Positions 48,016-59,138 of a stretch of 64,000 bases of DNA are shown here, in pieces. The notes below the pieces were generated by a model. It saw only the letters and a program-made list of their open reading frames with translations, ran no database searches and was not told the origin of the DNA. The position numbers and the translations under genes were made by a program. The stretch's first letter is position 1; every line of letters starts with the position of its first letter. The stretch is from Psoroptes ovis. Lineage: Eukaryota > Arthropoda > Arachnida > Sarcoptiformes > Psoroptidae. The stretch lies in NCBI GenBank assembly GCA_002943765.1, contig PQWQ01000006.1, positions 3,224,001 through 3,288,000 on the forward strand. Direction: 5' to 3'.

Positions 48016-50646
48016 TTAAAGTTCACGTTCAGCATCATCATCACCAGCATTTTCTTTATTGATATTCAAATTGTCAACATGCTTAATCAATTTAAGTTGT
48101 TCAGCACGTTTCAATGATGCTTCAGCGATTCCTTTTATTGTTTCATTTGTTTTTATTAAATCAGATTGTGTTAATGCCATTAAACATTCTAATATTGGAC
48201 TTTCGATAATTTGTCTTGCACAATCACCATTAGATGAAATCATATTATTTATGATGACAACACCACGATGTTGTAAATCAGTATATTTACTTGTGATTAA
48301 TTGCATTAAATATTGTTGCCATTCTTTGCACTCAGGAATTTTTTGGCAAGATTTTTTCGATATTGATGTAAGCATTGCCAATGCACCAGCAGCAGCCGAA
48401 GCTGTGTCTAAATCTTCATCACTACAAAGTATGACAAAATATTTTACTCGATCATTATCACCTTCAAATAATTTAACAATAGTATCCGAAAGAATCAAAT
48501 TAGCAATGCATTGTGTTGCTGATCTTTTCAACATTTGATGATCTTCATAAATATAATGTTCGATACGACTGAAGCCACCATCTTTTATTATGCGATTTCG
48601 TAATTGCACACTCATTTGTGCAAGATTTGTCAATGCCATCAAAGCTTCAAAATTTTGTAATGCATTGCATTCTGGATGTAAAAGTTCCATGATTGGTCCA
48701 ACAACTTCGATTGCTCGTTGTCCAGGAAATACAAGATTCGGATCATTAGTTATGGCAATTCGTGCCATTGCTTGTGCGGCTAAACGTTTTCCATTCAAGG
48801 TGCTATTCTCAGTAGCCAAACGTATCAATACCCGTACACCGCCTTCCTGTACTACAAAACCACGAAGATTAACATGCTCACATATGGCATTGAATACACG
48901 AGAAATCATTTCTCGACTAGTTTTAGCTTGAGTTTTTGATAATGCGACTAACGCTGCAGTTACATGATGTTCGGCTAAAATTTTACATCGTTCATCAACA
49001 TACTGTTTAGCATCAAGTGGATGGTCTTCGGGCACATGTTGCTTAGCAAATTTGGCTAATTCAATCATTTCGGGGATAACTTCTTGCTTATCATAACTAT
49101 TAGTTAAATTGACAAATGTCGTGATAACACCAAACAGACAAGACAATTCACCACTTTTGCCCAAATCGATTAGTTGTTGCAAAGATTTCAGATCTTTACA
49201 CAATGCTTCTTTGATATTAGCATTGAGTGTGAGATAAGCTAATCCTTCAGCTGCCCATTTGCGAATATCTTCAGGCTTATATTGTTTATCATCAGATTCT
49301 TTACCAGCTTCCAGAAGATCGCAACATGCTCGATATAATTCCATTGTGGATTCATCGGGCATGACACGAACAGATGCATCTGTTCCTCCAACCGAACCAA
49401 TTTTACAGAGACCAACCAAAGCTCTTACTTTGATTTTAGGATTAGTTGATTTAAACAATGTTGTCAATATGCTCATTCCTTCACGTGCAATTGTTTGGCT
49501 TTTATCCTTTTTAACAGTGGCTGCAATCAATGCTTCTGCAGCCACACATTGTTGAACAACATCATCAGAATTAGCCATAGCCAACATCATTTCGACAATG
49601 CCAGCTTGTGCAAGACAATGATTACCAGCATCGATTGGACCGTTTAATAGAGCAGTGATAGCAGCAGTTGCGCGGACTTTACTTTCAATATCTGGACCGC
49701 GAAGATGTTCATTCATGAAATCCATCACTTTTGTGCGAAATTCTTCTCGCGATTTATCACTATCCATACAATTATAAACTTTTTCCAGCACTAATGCAAC
49801 ATGTGTTCGAGTATCAGTGGTGATGGGTATACTACTTTCATATCGAACTTCAACTAATTCACTTGCGACTTCCAATAATTTGGATAGACCATCAGTTTTG
49901 AGTAATTTTTTGCCCCAATCGATAGCCTCATAATCAACATTAACCATTAATAATTCAAGCAAACAATCTCGACATTTAGCTGTCATCATTCGTTGATTAA
50001 TATGTTGAAACAATGATGTCATGATTGTATCGATTTGTTGTTCATATTTTTTAGAACGTTCTTTATCGATTTTTTTATTTTCTTTGGCACTAAAACCGCT
50101 GAATTGAGTCAGCAAGCCTTGAATGGCACTTTGTGAAGCTATGAGAAATTCATCATTCTTTTGTGCAGACATTATTTGAATGATGAAATCAATGCCAATG
50201 TTTGAAAATACCATTAGTGCTAATTCAATACTCGAATCAATAAGTTGTGATAATACTCGAACTAAAGCTAATCGTATTTCATATAATACTTTGACATTTT
50301 TCAACAATGATACCAGTAATTCAAATCCTTTCAATTCAATGAATAATTTTCGGCCACTATTTTCGCGAACTAGCGTAACTAAATTGTTAGCTGAACCGAT
50401 ACGTTTATCATCATCTTCTGATTCATCTTTTAGATATTGCAACATTTTTTTCATGCGATTTTCAGTAGAATTTGCCTCTTCGGATAATTTTTGTATTTTT
50501 TCATTCAATCTTCGCAACGTATCCATAACTTCTTGGTCATTAGGATCCATACGTTGTAAATATAAGGCACATTTAAATGCTTCACCCAAATTGTCTTGAG
50601 CTTCCATTTGACGACATCGCTTCCATAATGATTCTTTATCGGACAT
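48016..50646 (-). CDS. unc-45: UNC-45 myosin chaperone with a shortened TPR region
   Basis: UNC-45 folds and assembles myosin motor domains, working with Hsp90/Hsp70 in muscle. This single-exon frame gives 876 residues, against about 930-960 in usual animal UNC-45. The central and UCS regions are complete: armadillo-like helical repeats run from about residue 80 to the end, including GFELLVSLL, AAEALIAATV, CKIGSVGG, KWAAEGLAYLTLN, GGVRVLIRLA, AAQAMARIAI, ALMALTNLA and AAAGALAMLT. Only about 50 residues precede them (ESLWKRCR...LQRMDPND), matching the third TPR. TPR1 and TPR2 are missing, and the family Lys and Arg of the TPR3 clamp appear as Glu5 and Lys9. I found no exon in the 531 bp upstream that could supply them. 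It is divergent with IFT54. Confidence 0.95.
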   Translation of the reverse strand: MSDKESLWKRCRQMEAQDNLGEAFKCALYLQRMDPNDQEVMDTLRRLNEKIQKLSEEANSTENRMKKMLQYLKDESEDDDKRIGSANNLVTLVRENSGRKLFIELKGFELLVSLLKNVKVLYEIRLALVRVLSQLIDSSIELALMVFSNIGIDFIIQIMSAQKNDEFLIASQSAIQGLLTQFSGFSAKENKKIDKERSKKYEQQIDTIMTSLFQHINQRMMTAKCRDCLLELLMVNVDYEAIDWGKKLLKTDGLSKLLEVASELVEVRYESSIPITTDTRTHVALVLEKVYNCMDSDKSREEFRTKVMDFMNEHLRGPDIESKVRATAAITALLNGPIDAGNHCLAQAGIVEMMLAMANSDDVVQQCVAAEALIAATVKKDKSQTIAREGMSILTTLFKSTNPKIKVRALVGLCKIGSVGGTDASVRVMPDESTMELYRACCDLLEAGKESDDKQYKPEDIRKWAAEGLAYLTLNANIKEALCKDLKSLQQLIDLGKSGELSCLFGVITTFVNLTNSYDKQEVIPEMIELAKFAKQHVPEDHPLDAKQYVDERCKILAEHHVTAALVALSKTQAKTSREMISRVFNAICEHVNLRGFVVQEGGVRVLIRLATENSTLNGKRLAAQAMARIAITNDPNLVFPGQRAIEVVGPIMELLHPECNALQNFEALMALTNLAQMSVQLRNRIIKDGGFSRIEHYIYEDHQMLKRSATQCIANLILSDTIVKLFEGDNDRVKYFVILCSDEDLDTASAAAGALAMLTSISKKSCQKIPECKEWQQYLMQLITSKYTDLQHRGVVIINNMISSNGDCARQIIESPILECLMALTQSDLIKTNETIKGIAEASLKRAEQLKLIKHVDNLNINKENAGDDDAEREL

Positions 50647-51177
50647 TTTTTCTGTTAGAATTTTTTGAATATTTTCTTATGGACGTAGAGTGAATTGATT
50701 TGAGACAAAAACAATTAATAATTGTTTAAGAATTCTGGTTGAAAAACTATTCCGCAACGTGGTATTGAAATCAGTAAAATGAAAACAAAAAACATCGAGG
50801 TTATAAAATGAATGTTATAATATTTATCAAACCTGTAAAAAAATGATGTTAAACTAGAAAAACAACTATTTTTAGAATCTGGTTGATGTTTGAACGAGAA
50901 TAAAAATTAAATAATAAATGCACACACCAAATAAACTTTGAATTTTTCAAAATATAAACAAAAACATGTGTTTTTTCTTTGAGAAACAAACCGTTCAAAT
51001 AAGACGACTGAAAAAAAATTCAAATCTCAATCACCATTGAATTTGTCGCCATGGAAATTGCGTAAAATAAAAATAAAGAAACATTAAAATCATGAAATAA
51101 GGCAATAATTCGGAAAGACAACTTAACTGTGAACATATTAATCAATTAAATGAATTTGGAAAAAAGTGAGAAAAAAG
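50647..51177. promoter_or_regulatory. Shared 531-bp promoter spacer between UNC-45 (-) and IFT54 (+)
   Basis: The two start codons face away from each other across 531 bp, so both promoters must lie here unless untranslated exons sit further out. The X-box-like site at 51045-51058 is on the IFT54 side. No TPR-coding exon for UNC-45 is visible on the minus strand. Confidence 0.55.
51045..51058 (+). promoter_or_regulatory. RFX X-box-like site upstream of IFT54
   Basis: GTCGCCATGGAAAT matches the ciliary X-box pattern GTNRCC-AT-RGYAAC at 12 of 14 positions. It ends 119 bp before the IFT54 start codon, the usual distance for ciliary genes. DAF-19/RFX factors activate IFT genes through such sites in nematodes, flies and vertebrates. 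The match is seen in the sequence; binding is inferred. Confidence 0.5.
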
Positions 51178-53380
51178 ATGTCAAATCAAGAAAAGATCAA
51201 TCCACGATTAATCAAATCCAATATTGATCAATTAAGCAAAATTGTTAAACGTCCAGCTGTCAATGAAAAGATATTATCACGTCCACCGTTTCGTTTTTTA
51301 TTCGATTTGACTACAATGGTCTCTATTTTAAATGATTTTTCATTATTTATTCATTTTTATTTAATATTATTTATTTCTTTTTTTTCCATAGATCATCAAA
51401 ACAACTGGATATTTACGTGGTCTATACAGTGATGATGAATTCAATTTCAATAATGTCAATGCAAACAAAGAAACAAAAATGGCTTTTTTAGATAAACTCA
51501 TTGATGTGATTGGTATGGGCAATGATGGAAATAAAATTGAAAATAATAATGAAACAAAATAGAAAATTGTAGAAATTTGAAAAATTGATTTTTTTTTATT
51601 TATTTTGTTAGGACTTATTAATGGCAAAGCTATTGATTGTAAATCGGCCAAAATTGTAGCTGGTGTTGAATGCGAAAAAACCAATAAATTATTGAATGAA
51701 TTTGCGAAATGTGTATTGGATAAGAAACCATTCGTAGAATCAGTAGAAAAAGTACGTAAAGGACAGAAAAACGATAGAAAAGTAATAGATAATAGCAAAG
51801 AAAAAATAACAATGACAAAAGCATCGACAACGTCGGATGTCAAATCTAAAGCATTATCAAAACAAACAACCAGGTCTCATGATAATAAAGCTAAACAAAC
51901 AATTCCATCAAAAATAAACAACATTAATAAAAAAATTGATGATAATGAAAAAAATTTTAAAAAAGAAAATGAAAAATTTGATGAAAAAAAAGAATCGATT
52001 ATTATTGATGAAACGGTGAACGAAAAACCTATTATTAATGAAAATCAACAACAAGAACAAGAGGAAATAATCGAAAATACCGTATCAGATGAATCAAAAA
52101 TCATTGAAAATGCCTCTAGCATCGACCCTAATCAAAATCGTCCGACAACAGCAGTTAAAAATGAAATTAGAAATCGTGATGATAGTAATGACGATTGTAA
52201 CAGTGATACAATAGAAAAAAATGAAACATTAGACATTAAAACGAAATCTATCATTGATGATTTTGATGATGTTTTAAGAGAATTATCATTCAATAATGAT
52301 GATGAAAATAGTTCGCCATTACCTTCGAATAAACAAGAAGAATTGCGGCTAGAAGATCAAGAATTGCCGAAAACTCATAACGATTTCAAAAACAATGATG
52401 AAGAAGACGAAGAACGAAATTTGGATAATGATAAATCAAACAAACTTGAGAATAATCAATTCGAATCCTCGACAATCATTGATGCAACAAAAAATGATTT
52501 GACACAAACACAGCCTCAGGTTAATAACGAATCATCTTCATCAACATCATTATTGAACGATCCAAATACTCGAATCCAACCGAATCGAGTCAAACAAATA
52601 ATTGCTGATAATAATGACAGTTTTGACACAAAAATGAAGTCAAGATTAATATCTGATCGAATAAAATCCGATGCATCGGTAGCTCGATCTGCAAGGCCTA
52701 AAAGTTCTAGGCCAGCACCACCACGTGTAATGACGGCTTCTCGTTCACGTTTAACTCAAGTCATGGAAAATCGAACCGAACAATTAGGATCTGAAAGTAC
52801 TGCAGCAAATGCTACCATTTGGATACCTGAAACAGTTGATGATGATAATGATGAATTTTTAATTAGTTCACGTAAACTTCAAGATTCCTTGCTTACAGAT
52901 GACTCTACCAAAAATAACAACAACAATAGTGTGGATGAACAAAAATCAGAAAGTAAAGGACACTTAGTGCAGCAATTAATGGCCACAAAAAATGAGCTTG
53001 AAGGACAGATTAAAGATTCAAATGATATTGACGTGAATAAAGTGAATATAAAACAAACAATAAATAATACAGATCAATTAAAACATCAAATACAATCATT
53101 ATGTCAATCGATAGGTACATTAACTAAGGCCATGGGCTATTTGCATGAAGATGTTGAACCAATGTTAGATGAATTGGGAAAATGGAGAGAAGAATATAAT
53201 ATGAATGATAAAATTATACAAAAAATTCGTACAGAAATGAACAACGACTTGGAACCATTAAGAAAAGAATTAGAACAGATTGAACGGCAAGTTGATGATT
53301 TCAGTGAACAAATACGCATGATTAAATCAAATGTGTTTAGAAATGAACAAATGATTTCAAATTTGATCAATAATATTTAA
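51178..53380 (+). CDS. IFT54: Intraflagellar transport protein 54 (TRAF3-interacting protein 1 family), three exons
   Basis: IFT54 is an IFT-B complex subunit that binds microtubules/tubulin and is needed to build cilia; in arthropods that means sensory neurons. Exons are 51178-51318, 51392-51512 and 51612-53380; introns are 73 and 99 bp (GTCTCT...CATAG and GTATGG...GTTAG). The product is 676 residues. The N-terminal calponin-homology-like domain (about residues 10-130) has the family landmarks RPPFRFLFDL, TTGYLRGLYSD, KLIDVIG and AKIVAGVECEKTN. A long acidic/basic disordered middle follows. The conserved RPKSSRPAPPRV lies near residue 450. The C-terminal coiled coil (about the last 100 residues) contains LTKAMGYLHEDVEPMLDELG. 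The ATG at 51178 is chosen; one at 51150 is in another frame. Confidence 0.95.
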
Positions 53381-53403
53381 TTATCATAAATAAGCTTTAG
53401 ATA

Positions 53404-53409
53404 AATAAA
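53404..53409 (+). terminator. Poly(A) signal AATAAA for IFT54
   Basis: The hexamer lies 23 nt past the IFT54 stop, within the 64-bp gap before the convergent GPCR stop codon. Cleavage would therefore fall at or inside the GPCR's last exon on the other strand. Confidence 0.4.
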
Positions 53410-53444
53410 AAAAATTCTCATTTAAGAAAAAAAATTAAGTTACA

Positions 53445-54167
53445 TTAATGATTCTTATCTTCAGGATTATCATCAAAACAGTCTTCATCAATTGAAATTT
53501 TACTGCAAATACCATTGTTTGGTTTTTTTGTTATTTCAGTTGCTGTTGTTGTTATGGTTGTGGTGGTCATTGTCATTGGGATTGATTGATCATGATTATT
53601 ATTATTATTATTATTAGGATTAGAGTTTATTGATTTTTCATGTGATTTATTATAAACATTTGAACTATGATTCGTTTGTTTAATTTGATCATGAGATTGT
53701 TTTTGTTGTTGGTGATGTTGTTGTATTTGAGAATGATGTTTACTATAATGTATTGGTTGTCGCATAGCAGTTACAGTGCCACCACGATGATGTTGATTTT
53801 CAAATTGAGCTGCTACTGATGGACAAAATGTTCGCACAAATGTATCGTGAAATGCTTGTCGAAAACGAACGGACATGATCGAATATAATACTTGAAATTA
53901 TAGAGGGAAAAAAGCATAAATGAGAGAATATTAATTATTAAAAATTTGGAAAAAATGAAAAATCTCATAATCAGAATAGAGAGAAAACAAAAATGGTAAT
54001 CTTACTTGGATTGATTGTTGCACTTAGATAATAAGTTACACCAGATATATATGTTAATAATGTAAACGCGATTGTTTCATAATCGGATGGATTTTTAACA
54101 TAAATCGCCATTAAACGTTGTGCATGAAACGGTGCAAAACAAATGAAAAATGCTGCAACAACAGCCG
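53445..54167 (-). CDS. Class A neuropeptide GPCR, last two exons (TM6, TM7 and tail); 5' part not seen
   Basis: Two exons splice in frame: 54167-54006 and 53890-53445, with a 115-bp intron (GTAAG...TTCAAG, phase 1). The first encodes TM6 with AVVAAFFICFAPFHAQRL and most of TM7 (YISGVTYYLSATINP). The second completes the NPxxY motif as NPILYSIMS and continues into helix 8 (VRFRQAFHDTF). A disordered His/Gln/Asn/Thr-rich cytoplasmic tail of about 130 residues follows. The FFICxAPFHAQRL wording is typical of receptors for PRXamide-type peptides (pyrokinin/CAPA/ETH/neuromedin U). The exact ligand is not resolvable from these exons. The acceptor at 54168-54169 (CTAG before CG-GCT) shows more exons upstream. 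TM1-TM5 are not recognisable between 54.2 and 64 kb, so a long intron is inferred. Confidence 0.85.
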
Positions 54168-54936
54168 CTAGAAAATTAATTAAATGTAAAAAAAATACAT
54201 AAATTAGGTAAAAACGAAATGAATTTCATAAGAAAATTTGAAAATTCAAATTTTGAAATGAATTTGAATAGTAATTTCAGTGTAATCGAAAAAAAATTTC
54301 AAGATTAAGAAAAAATTCCCAAGAATTTTCAAATAAAATATTTATATTTTTACCCTTCACAAAAAAATAGCAAAAGCTAATAACGAATCACTGAGATAAT
54401 GATGTCTGTTCAATCATTTTACTTGATAATTTCATTTGCCATTTCATAATACTTAACATCATAAATCATTTAAAAGCAAGAATGAAAAAATAAAAAATCG
54501 TCAAACTTTCATGATTATTTGATGAGAAAATTACTGGTTATGAAAAACCAAATTAAAGAAAAAAAAGTAAAACAAAAATTCAAAATCATAATTAGGAACT
54601 TATAAAACGAAATATTAGAAATATAACGTATATTTCGTTTGTTTTCAATCACCTAACAAAGGGGTCCAAATTGGAAAATCCCTGAGAAAACACCATTTTT
54701 TTAGATTAAAAAGGAAATTATTTTTATTTTTCAGACAAATTCAGTAAAAAACAAGGAACAATGAAAAATCAATGATTTTCAATGATTTGGAATAAAAGAA
54801 GGCAAAATTATGAAATTGTTTCACGTATTTCAATGGGTACATTGACTCTCAACATATCCGAGCAAATTCGTTGGCATTCAATTAAGAAACAAATATTTTG
54901 TTTTTCAAACAAAAACAAAATCAATCTGATTGATTG

Positions 54937-57037
54937 GAATGAATTTTTGGTGAAAAAACAAAAATATCTTGCCAGCGTTTGCTATGAAATTTCATAGAAA
55001 AATAGCCAAACAAGCATATAATATGAACAACAACAAATTTCAATCATCGACAAATATCCAACATTTAGAAAAATACAATAAATGCATCAATTTAAATTCT
55101 ATTGATGCGTAACAATAAGAATTTTTCATTTTCATTTTATTATTTTTTCAATGGTTGTAAAATATTGTAGAAAATTGATGATTAGAATTTTGTCCTTGAA
55201 TTAATCTTGAAATAAGTAAATAAATCTTGCAGCAAATGAAACATGGAAAAAATATCGATATATAAATATTGATGAATTATAAGATCAAATTCCAATATTT
55301 GAGTTGAATTTACAAATTGAAATTACTAAACAAACAAACAGAGAAAAATAAATAATTTGAAATTGTTTTTCAATTAATTATAAATACATTAATACATATG
55401 GAAAATTTTCATAATCAATAGTTTTAATCTTGTTTGTTGTATTTGTTAGTGATCAGTTAGTTTAGTCAACCAGACCATTTTGAAACGATTGATAAGACAA
55501 ATTGAATCAAATAAGAACGCATCTAATGATTGAAATTATATTTTTTTCAGATCATTTTTCGCTTAAAATATTGAAGATAATAATCATCATCAATTTCTTA
55601 ATCCCGATCTGGTTTATTATATTCAGACATTTATAATGATTACTTGATCGTTTTTCTTTTTTCGTTTTATTTGATTTCGGATCTGAAATAAAACTTATTT
55701 AAACAAGGAAAAAACAAACAAAAAAAAATCTAATGATTCAAATGAATTTTCGAAAATACGAATAAATTTCTCAAACAAATGATCGTGAAAAAGCAGCGAA
55801 TATTTTGATTATTCGAAAGGAAATTCATTTATTGAATTCTTTGAAAAAAAATCATTTTTTCCTCTTCCTCTCTCTCTTTCTTTTCACTCACTTACATCCA
55901 TTAGAGAAGAATTTTATTCAGAATTTATCGTAAAAAGAAATAGGAGATAATTCAAAGAAATTTCGATTTCGTACAATAAATAAAATTTTATATTTTGATG
56001 GAATAATAAAAAAAAAATTCTGGTATTTTTTAAAATTTGAATTTCAAATATTTTTCGTTTTTATTCCAATAATCACATCAAAATTCACATATTTGAAATA
56101 TCATTTCAAGAGAAAAATCATCATCATCATCAACTTTTTTTCCCTTCATCAATTAATATGTCATGATATGTTTGTTTTATTATTTCAAATTTTGATTAAA
56201 ATTGAAATGAATTTTTTTTGACAATAAATGTCAACAACATCAGCAACGACTAAAAGTTTAGGCATCAAAAGAGTAGTGAAATGAAAAAATAAATAAATAA
56301 AGTTGAAATTATTATCATTATTGAAATCATTTATTTATTTTGTTTATGAATGAAAAAGTTTTATGATGATATTTTAATAACAATCACAATCATAATAATA
56401 ATAATAATAATAATAATCATAATTAATAATTATGATAATGGTAATATTAATAATAATAATGATGATGATGATGATAATCAAAGTTAGCATGAATTTACCG
56501 AATCAAACAGAAAAAAGAACAGAATGAATCGATTCTAAAGTTATTTATTTGATTTGAAAATTTTATGAATAAAAATACGTCTGTTTTTTTAGTCTATGAT
56601 CATATAGGAATGGATATCAGTTCAGGTAATGTCAATGAAGTTGGTAAGAGGTTTTTCTTTTGGGACATTTTCTACACAAAGTTCATTAGGAAGTTCATCC
56701 TGATTCACCATTTTTTTAATACAAACAGTACCATCTATTTTAATAAGCAATAAAACAGCAAAAACAACAACAAAATCTTGTTACATTCAATCAATAATAA
56801 TGATGATAATCATCGAAATGAACAGCACTTCAAATACATTCAAATGTATGAATTCGTATTGTCAAAATCAATAATAATAATAATACTAATGAAAAAAAAT
56901 GAACTAAACTTTTTATTTTCATTATTTTTTTTCATTTCATTTCATTTTATTCGATTAAATTACGTGTCAAGAATGTAAGATTTAACTTTGAACAAAACAA
57001 AAATAAAAAAAAACTAGTCAAATTTCGATTGTTTATC
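54937..57037. repeat. Tandem duplication copy 1 (2,101 bp)
   Basis: This block repeats immediately downstream with a constant offset of 2,101 bp. Every line I compared matches, including an (AAT)n run at 56397-56418 that keeps the same length. The tetramer GAAT stands at the left edge (54937), the junction (57038) and the right edge (59139), consistent with a microhomology-mediated tandem duplication. No transposon ends are visible. Confidence 0.93.
56622..56790 (-). pseudogene. Coding-like antisense fragment in duplication copy 1
   Basis: On the minus strand a frame of about 55 codons runs between stops. It includes KIDGTVCIKKMVNQDELPNE and PKEKPLTNFIDIT, then a TGA, and then reads on in the same frame for about 10 more codons. 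Codon choice (CTT, CCT, GTC, ACC, TTC) differs from the TTA/TTG/CCA style of the genes here. That suggests a decayed transposon or gene fragment. I cannot name the family, and no start Met or splice sites are evident. Confidence 0.3.
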
Positions 57038-59138
57038 GAATGAATTTTTGGTGAAAAAACAAAAATATCTTGCCAGCGTTTGCTATGAAATTTCATAGAA
57101 AAATAGCCAAACAAGCATATAATATGAACAACAACAAATTTCAATCATCGACAAATATCCAACATTTAGAAAAATACAATAAATGCATCAATTTAAATTC
57201 TATTGATGCGTAACAATAAGAATTTTTCATTTTCATTTTATTATTTTTTCAATGGTTGTAAAATATTGTAGAAAATTGATGATTAGAATTTTGTCCTTGA
57301 ATTAATCTTGAAATAAGTAAATAAATCTTGCAGCAAATGAAACATGGAAAAAATATCGATATATAAATATTGATGAATTATAAGATCAAATTCCAATATT
57401 TGAGTTGAATTTACAAATTGAAATTACTAAACAAACAAACAGAGAAAAATAAATAATTTGAAATTGTTTTTCAATTAATTATAAATACATTAATACATAT
57501 GGAAAATTTTCATAATCAATAGTTTTAATCTTGTTTGTTGTATTTGTTAGTGATCAGTTAGTTTAGTCAACCAGACCATTTTGAAACGATTGATAAGACA
57601 AATTGAATCAAATAAGAACGCATCTAATGATTGAAATTATATTTTTTTCAGATCATTTTTCGCTTAAAATATTGAAGATAATAATCATCATCAATTTCTT
57701 AATCCCGATCTGGTTTATTATATTCAGACATTTATAATGATTACTTGATCGTTTTTCTTTTTTCGTTTTATTTGATTTCGGATCTGAAATAAAACTTATT
57801 TAAACAAGGAAAAAACAAACAAAAAAAAATCTAATGATTCAAATGAATTTTCGAAAATACGAATAAATTTCTCAAACAAATGATCGTGAAAAAGCAGCGA
57901 ATATTTTGATTATTCGAAAGGAAATTCATTTATTGAATTCTTTGAAAAAAAATCATTTTTTCCTCTTCCTCTCTCTCTTTCTTTTCACTCACTTACATCC
58001 ATTAGAGAAGAATTTTATTCAGAATTTATCGTAAAAAGAAATAGGAGATAATTCAAAGAAATTTCGATTTCGTACAATAAATAAAATTTTATATTTTGAT
58101 GGAATAATAAAAAAAAAATTCTGGTATTTTTTAAAATTTGAATTTCAAATATTTTTCGTTTTTATTCCAATAATCACATCAAAATTCACATATTTGAAAT
58201 ATCATTTCAAGAGAAAAATCATCATCATCATCAACTTTTTTTCCCTTCATCAATTAATATGTCATGATATGTTTGTTTTATTATTTCAAATTTTGATTAA
58301 AATTGAAATGAATTTTTTTTGACAATAAATGTCAACAACATCAGCAACGACTAAAAGTTTAGGCATCAAAAGAGTAGTGAAATGAAAAAATAAATAAATA
58401 AAGTTGAAATTATTATCATTATTGAAATCATTTATTTATTTTGTTTATGAATGAAAAAGTTTTATGATGATATTTTAATAACAATCACAATCATAATAAT
58501 AATAATAATAATAATAATCATAATTAATAATTATGATAATGGTAATATTAATAATAATAATGATGATGATGATGATAATCAAAGTTAGCATGAATTTACC
58601 GAATCAAACAGAAAAAAGAACAGAATGAATCGATTCTAAAGTTATTTATTTGATTTGAAAATTTTATGAATAAAAATACGTCTGTTTTTTTAGTCTATGA
58701 TCATATAGGAATGGATATCAGTTCAGGTAATGTCAATGAAGTTGGTAAGAGGTTTTTCTTTTGGGACATTTTCTACACAAAGTTCATTAGGAAGTTCATC
58801 CTGATTCACCATTTTTTTAATACAAACAGTACCATCTATTTTAATAAGCAATAAAACAGCAAAAACAACAACAAAATCTTGTTACATTCAATCAATAATA
58901 ATGATGATAATCATCGAAATGAACAGCACTTCAAATACATTCAAATGTATGAATTCGTATTGTCAAAATCAATAATAATAATAATACTAATGAAAAAAAA
59001 TGAACTAAACTTTTTATTTTCATTATTTTTTTTCATTTCATTTCATTTTATTCGATTAAATTACGTGTCAAGAATGTAAGATTTAACTTTGAACAAAACA
59101 AAAATAAAAAAAAACTAGTCAAATTTCGATTGTTTATC
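57038..59138. repeat. Tandem duplication copy 2 (2,101 bp)
   Basis: Second copy of the block at 54937-57037, in the same orientation and directly adjacent. The two copies of the internal open frames (56565/58666 and 56778/58879) translate identically. Identity over 2.1 kb of unconstrained A+T-rich DNA means either a very recent duplication or an assembly artefact. Confidence 0.93.
58723..58891 (-). pseudogene. Coding-like antisense fragment in duplication copy 2
   Basis: Same decayed frame as in copy 1, shifted by exactly 2,101 bp and, as far as I can read, unchanged. Its presence in both copies reflects the duplication, not independent conservation. Confidence 0.3.

Noticed and set aside
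48059..50599. Several plus-strand frames of 98-159 residues
   Set aside because: They are antisense shadows of the UNC-45 coding sequence and show no motif of their own.
56565..56978. Plus-strand frames of 62 and 66 residues repeated at 58666 and 58879
   Set aside because: Their repetition comes from the 2,101-bp duplication, not from conservation; the first is antisense to a better coding-like frame and the second is low complexity.
54937..59138. Tandem 2.1-kb repeat as a transposon or LTR pair
   Set aside because: The copies are directly adjacent, with no inverted termini, TG...CA ends, primer-binding site or internal coding region; the GAAT at the edges is better read as microhomology.
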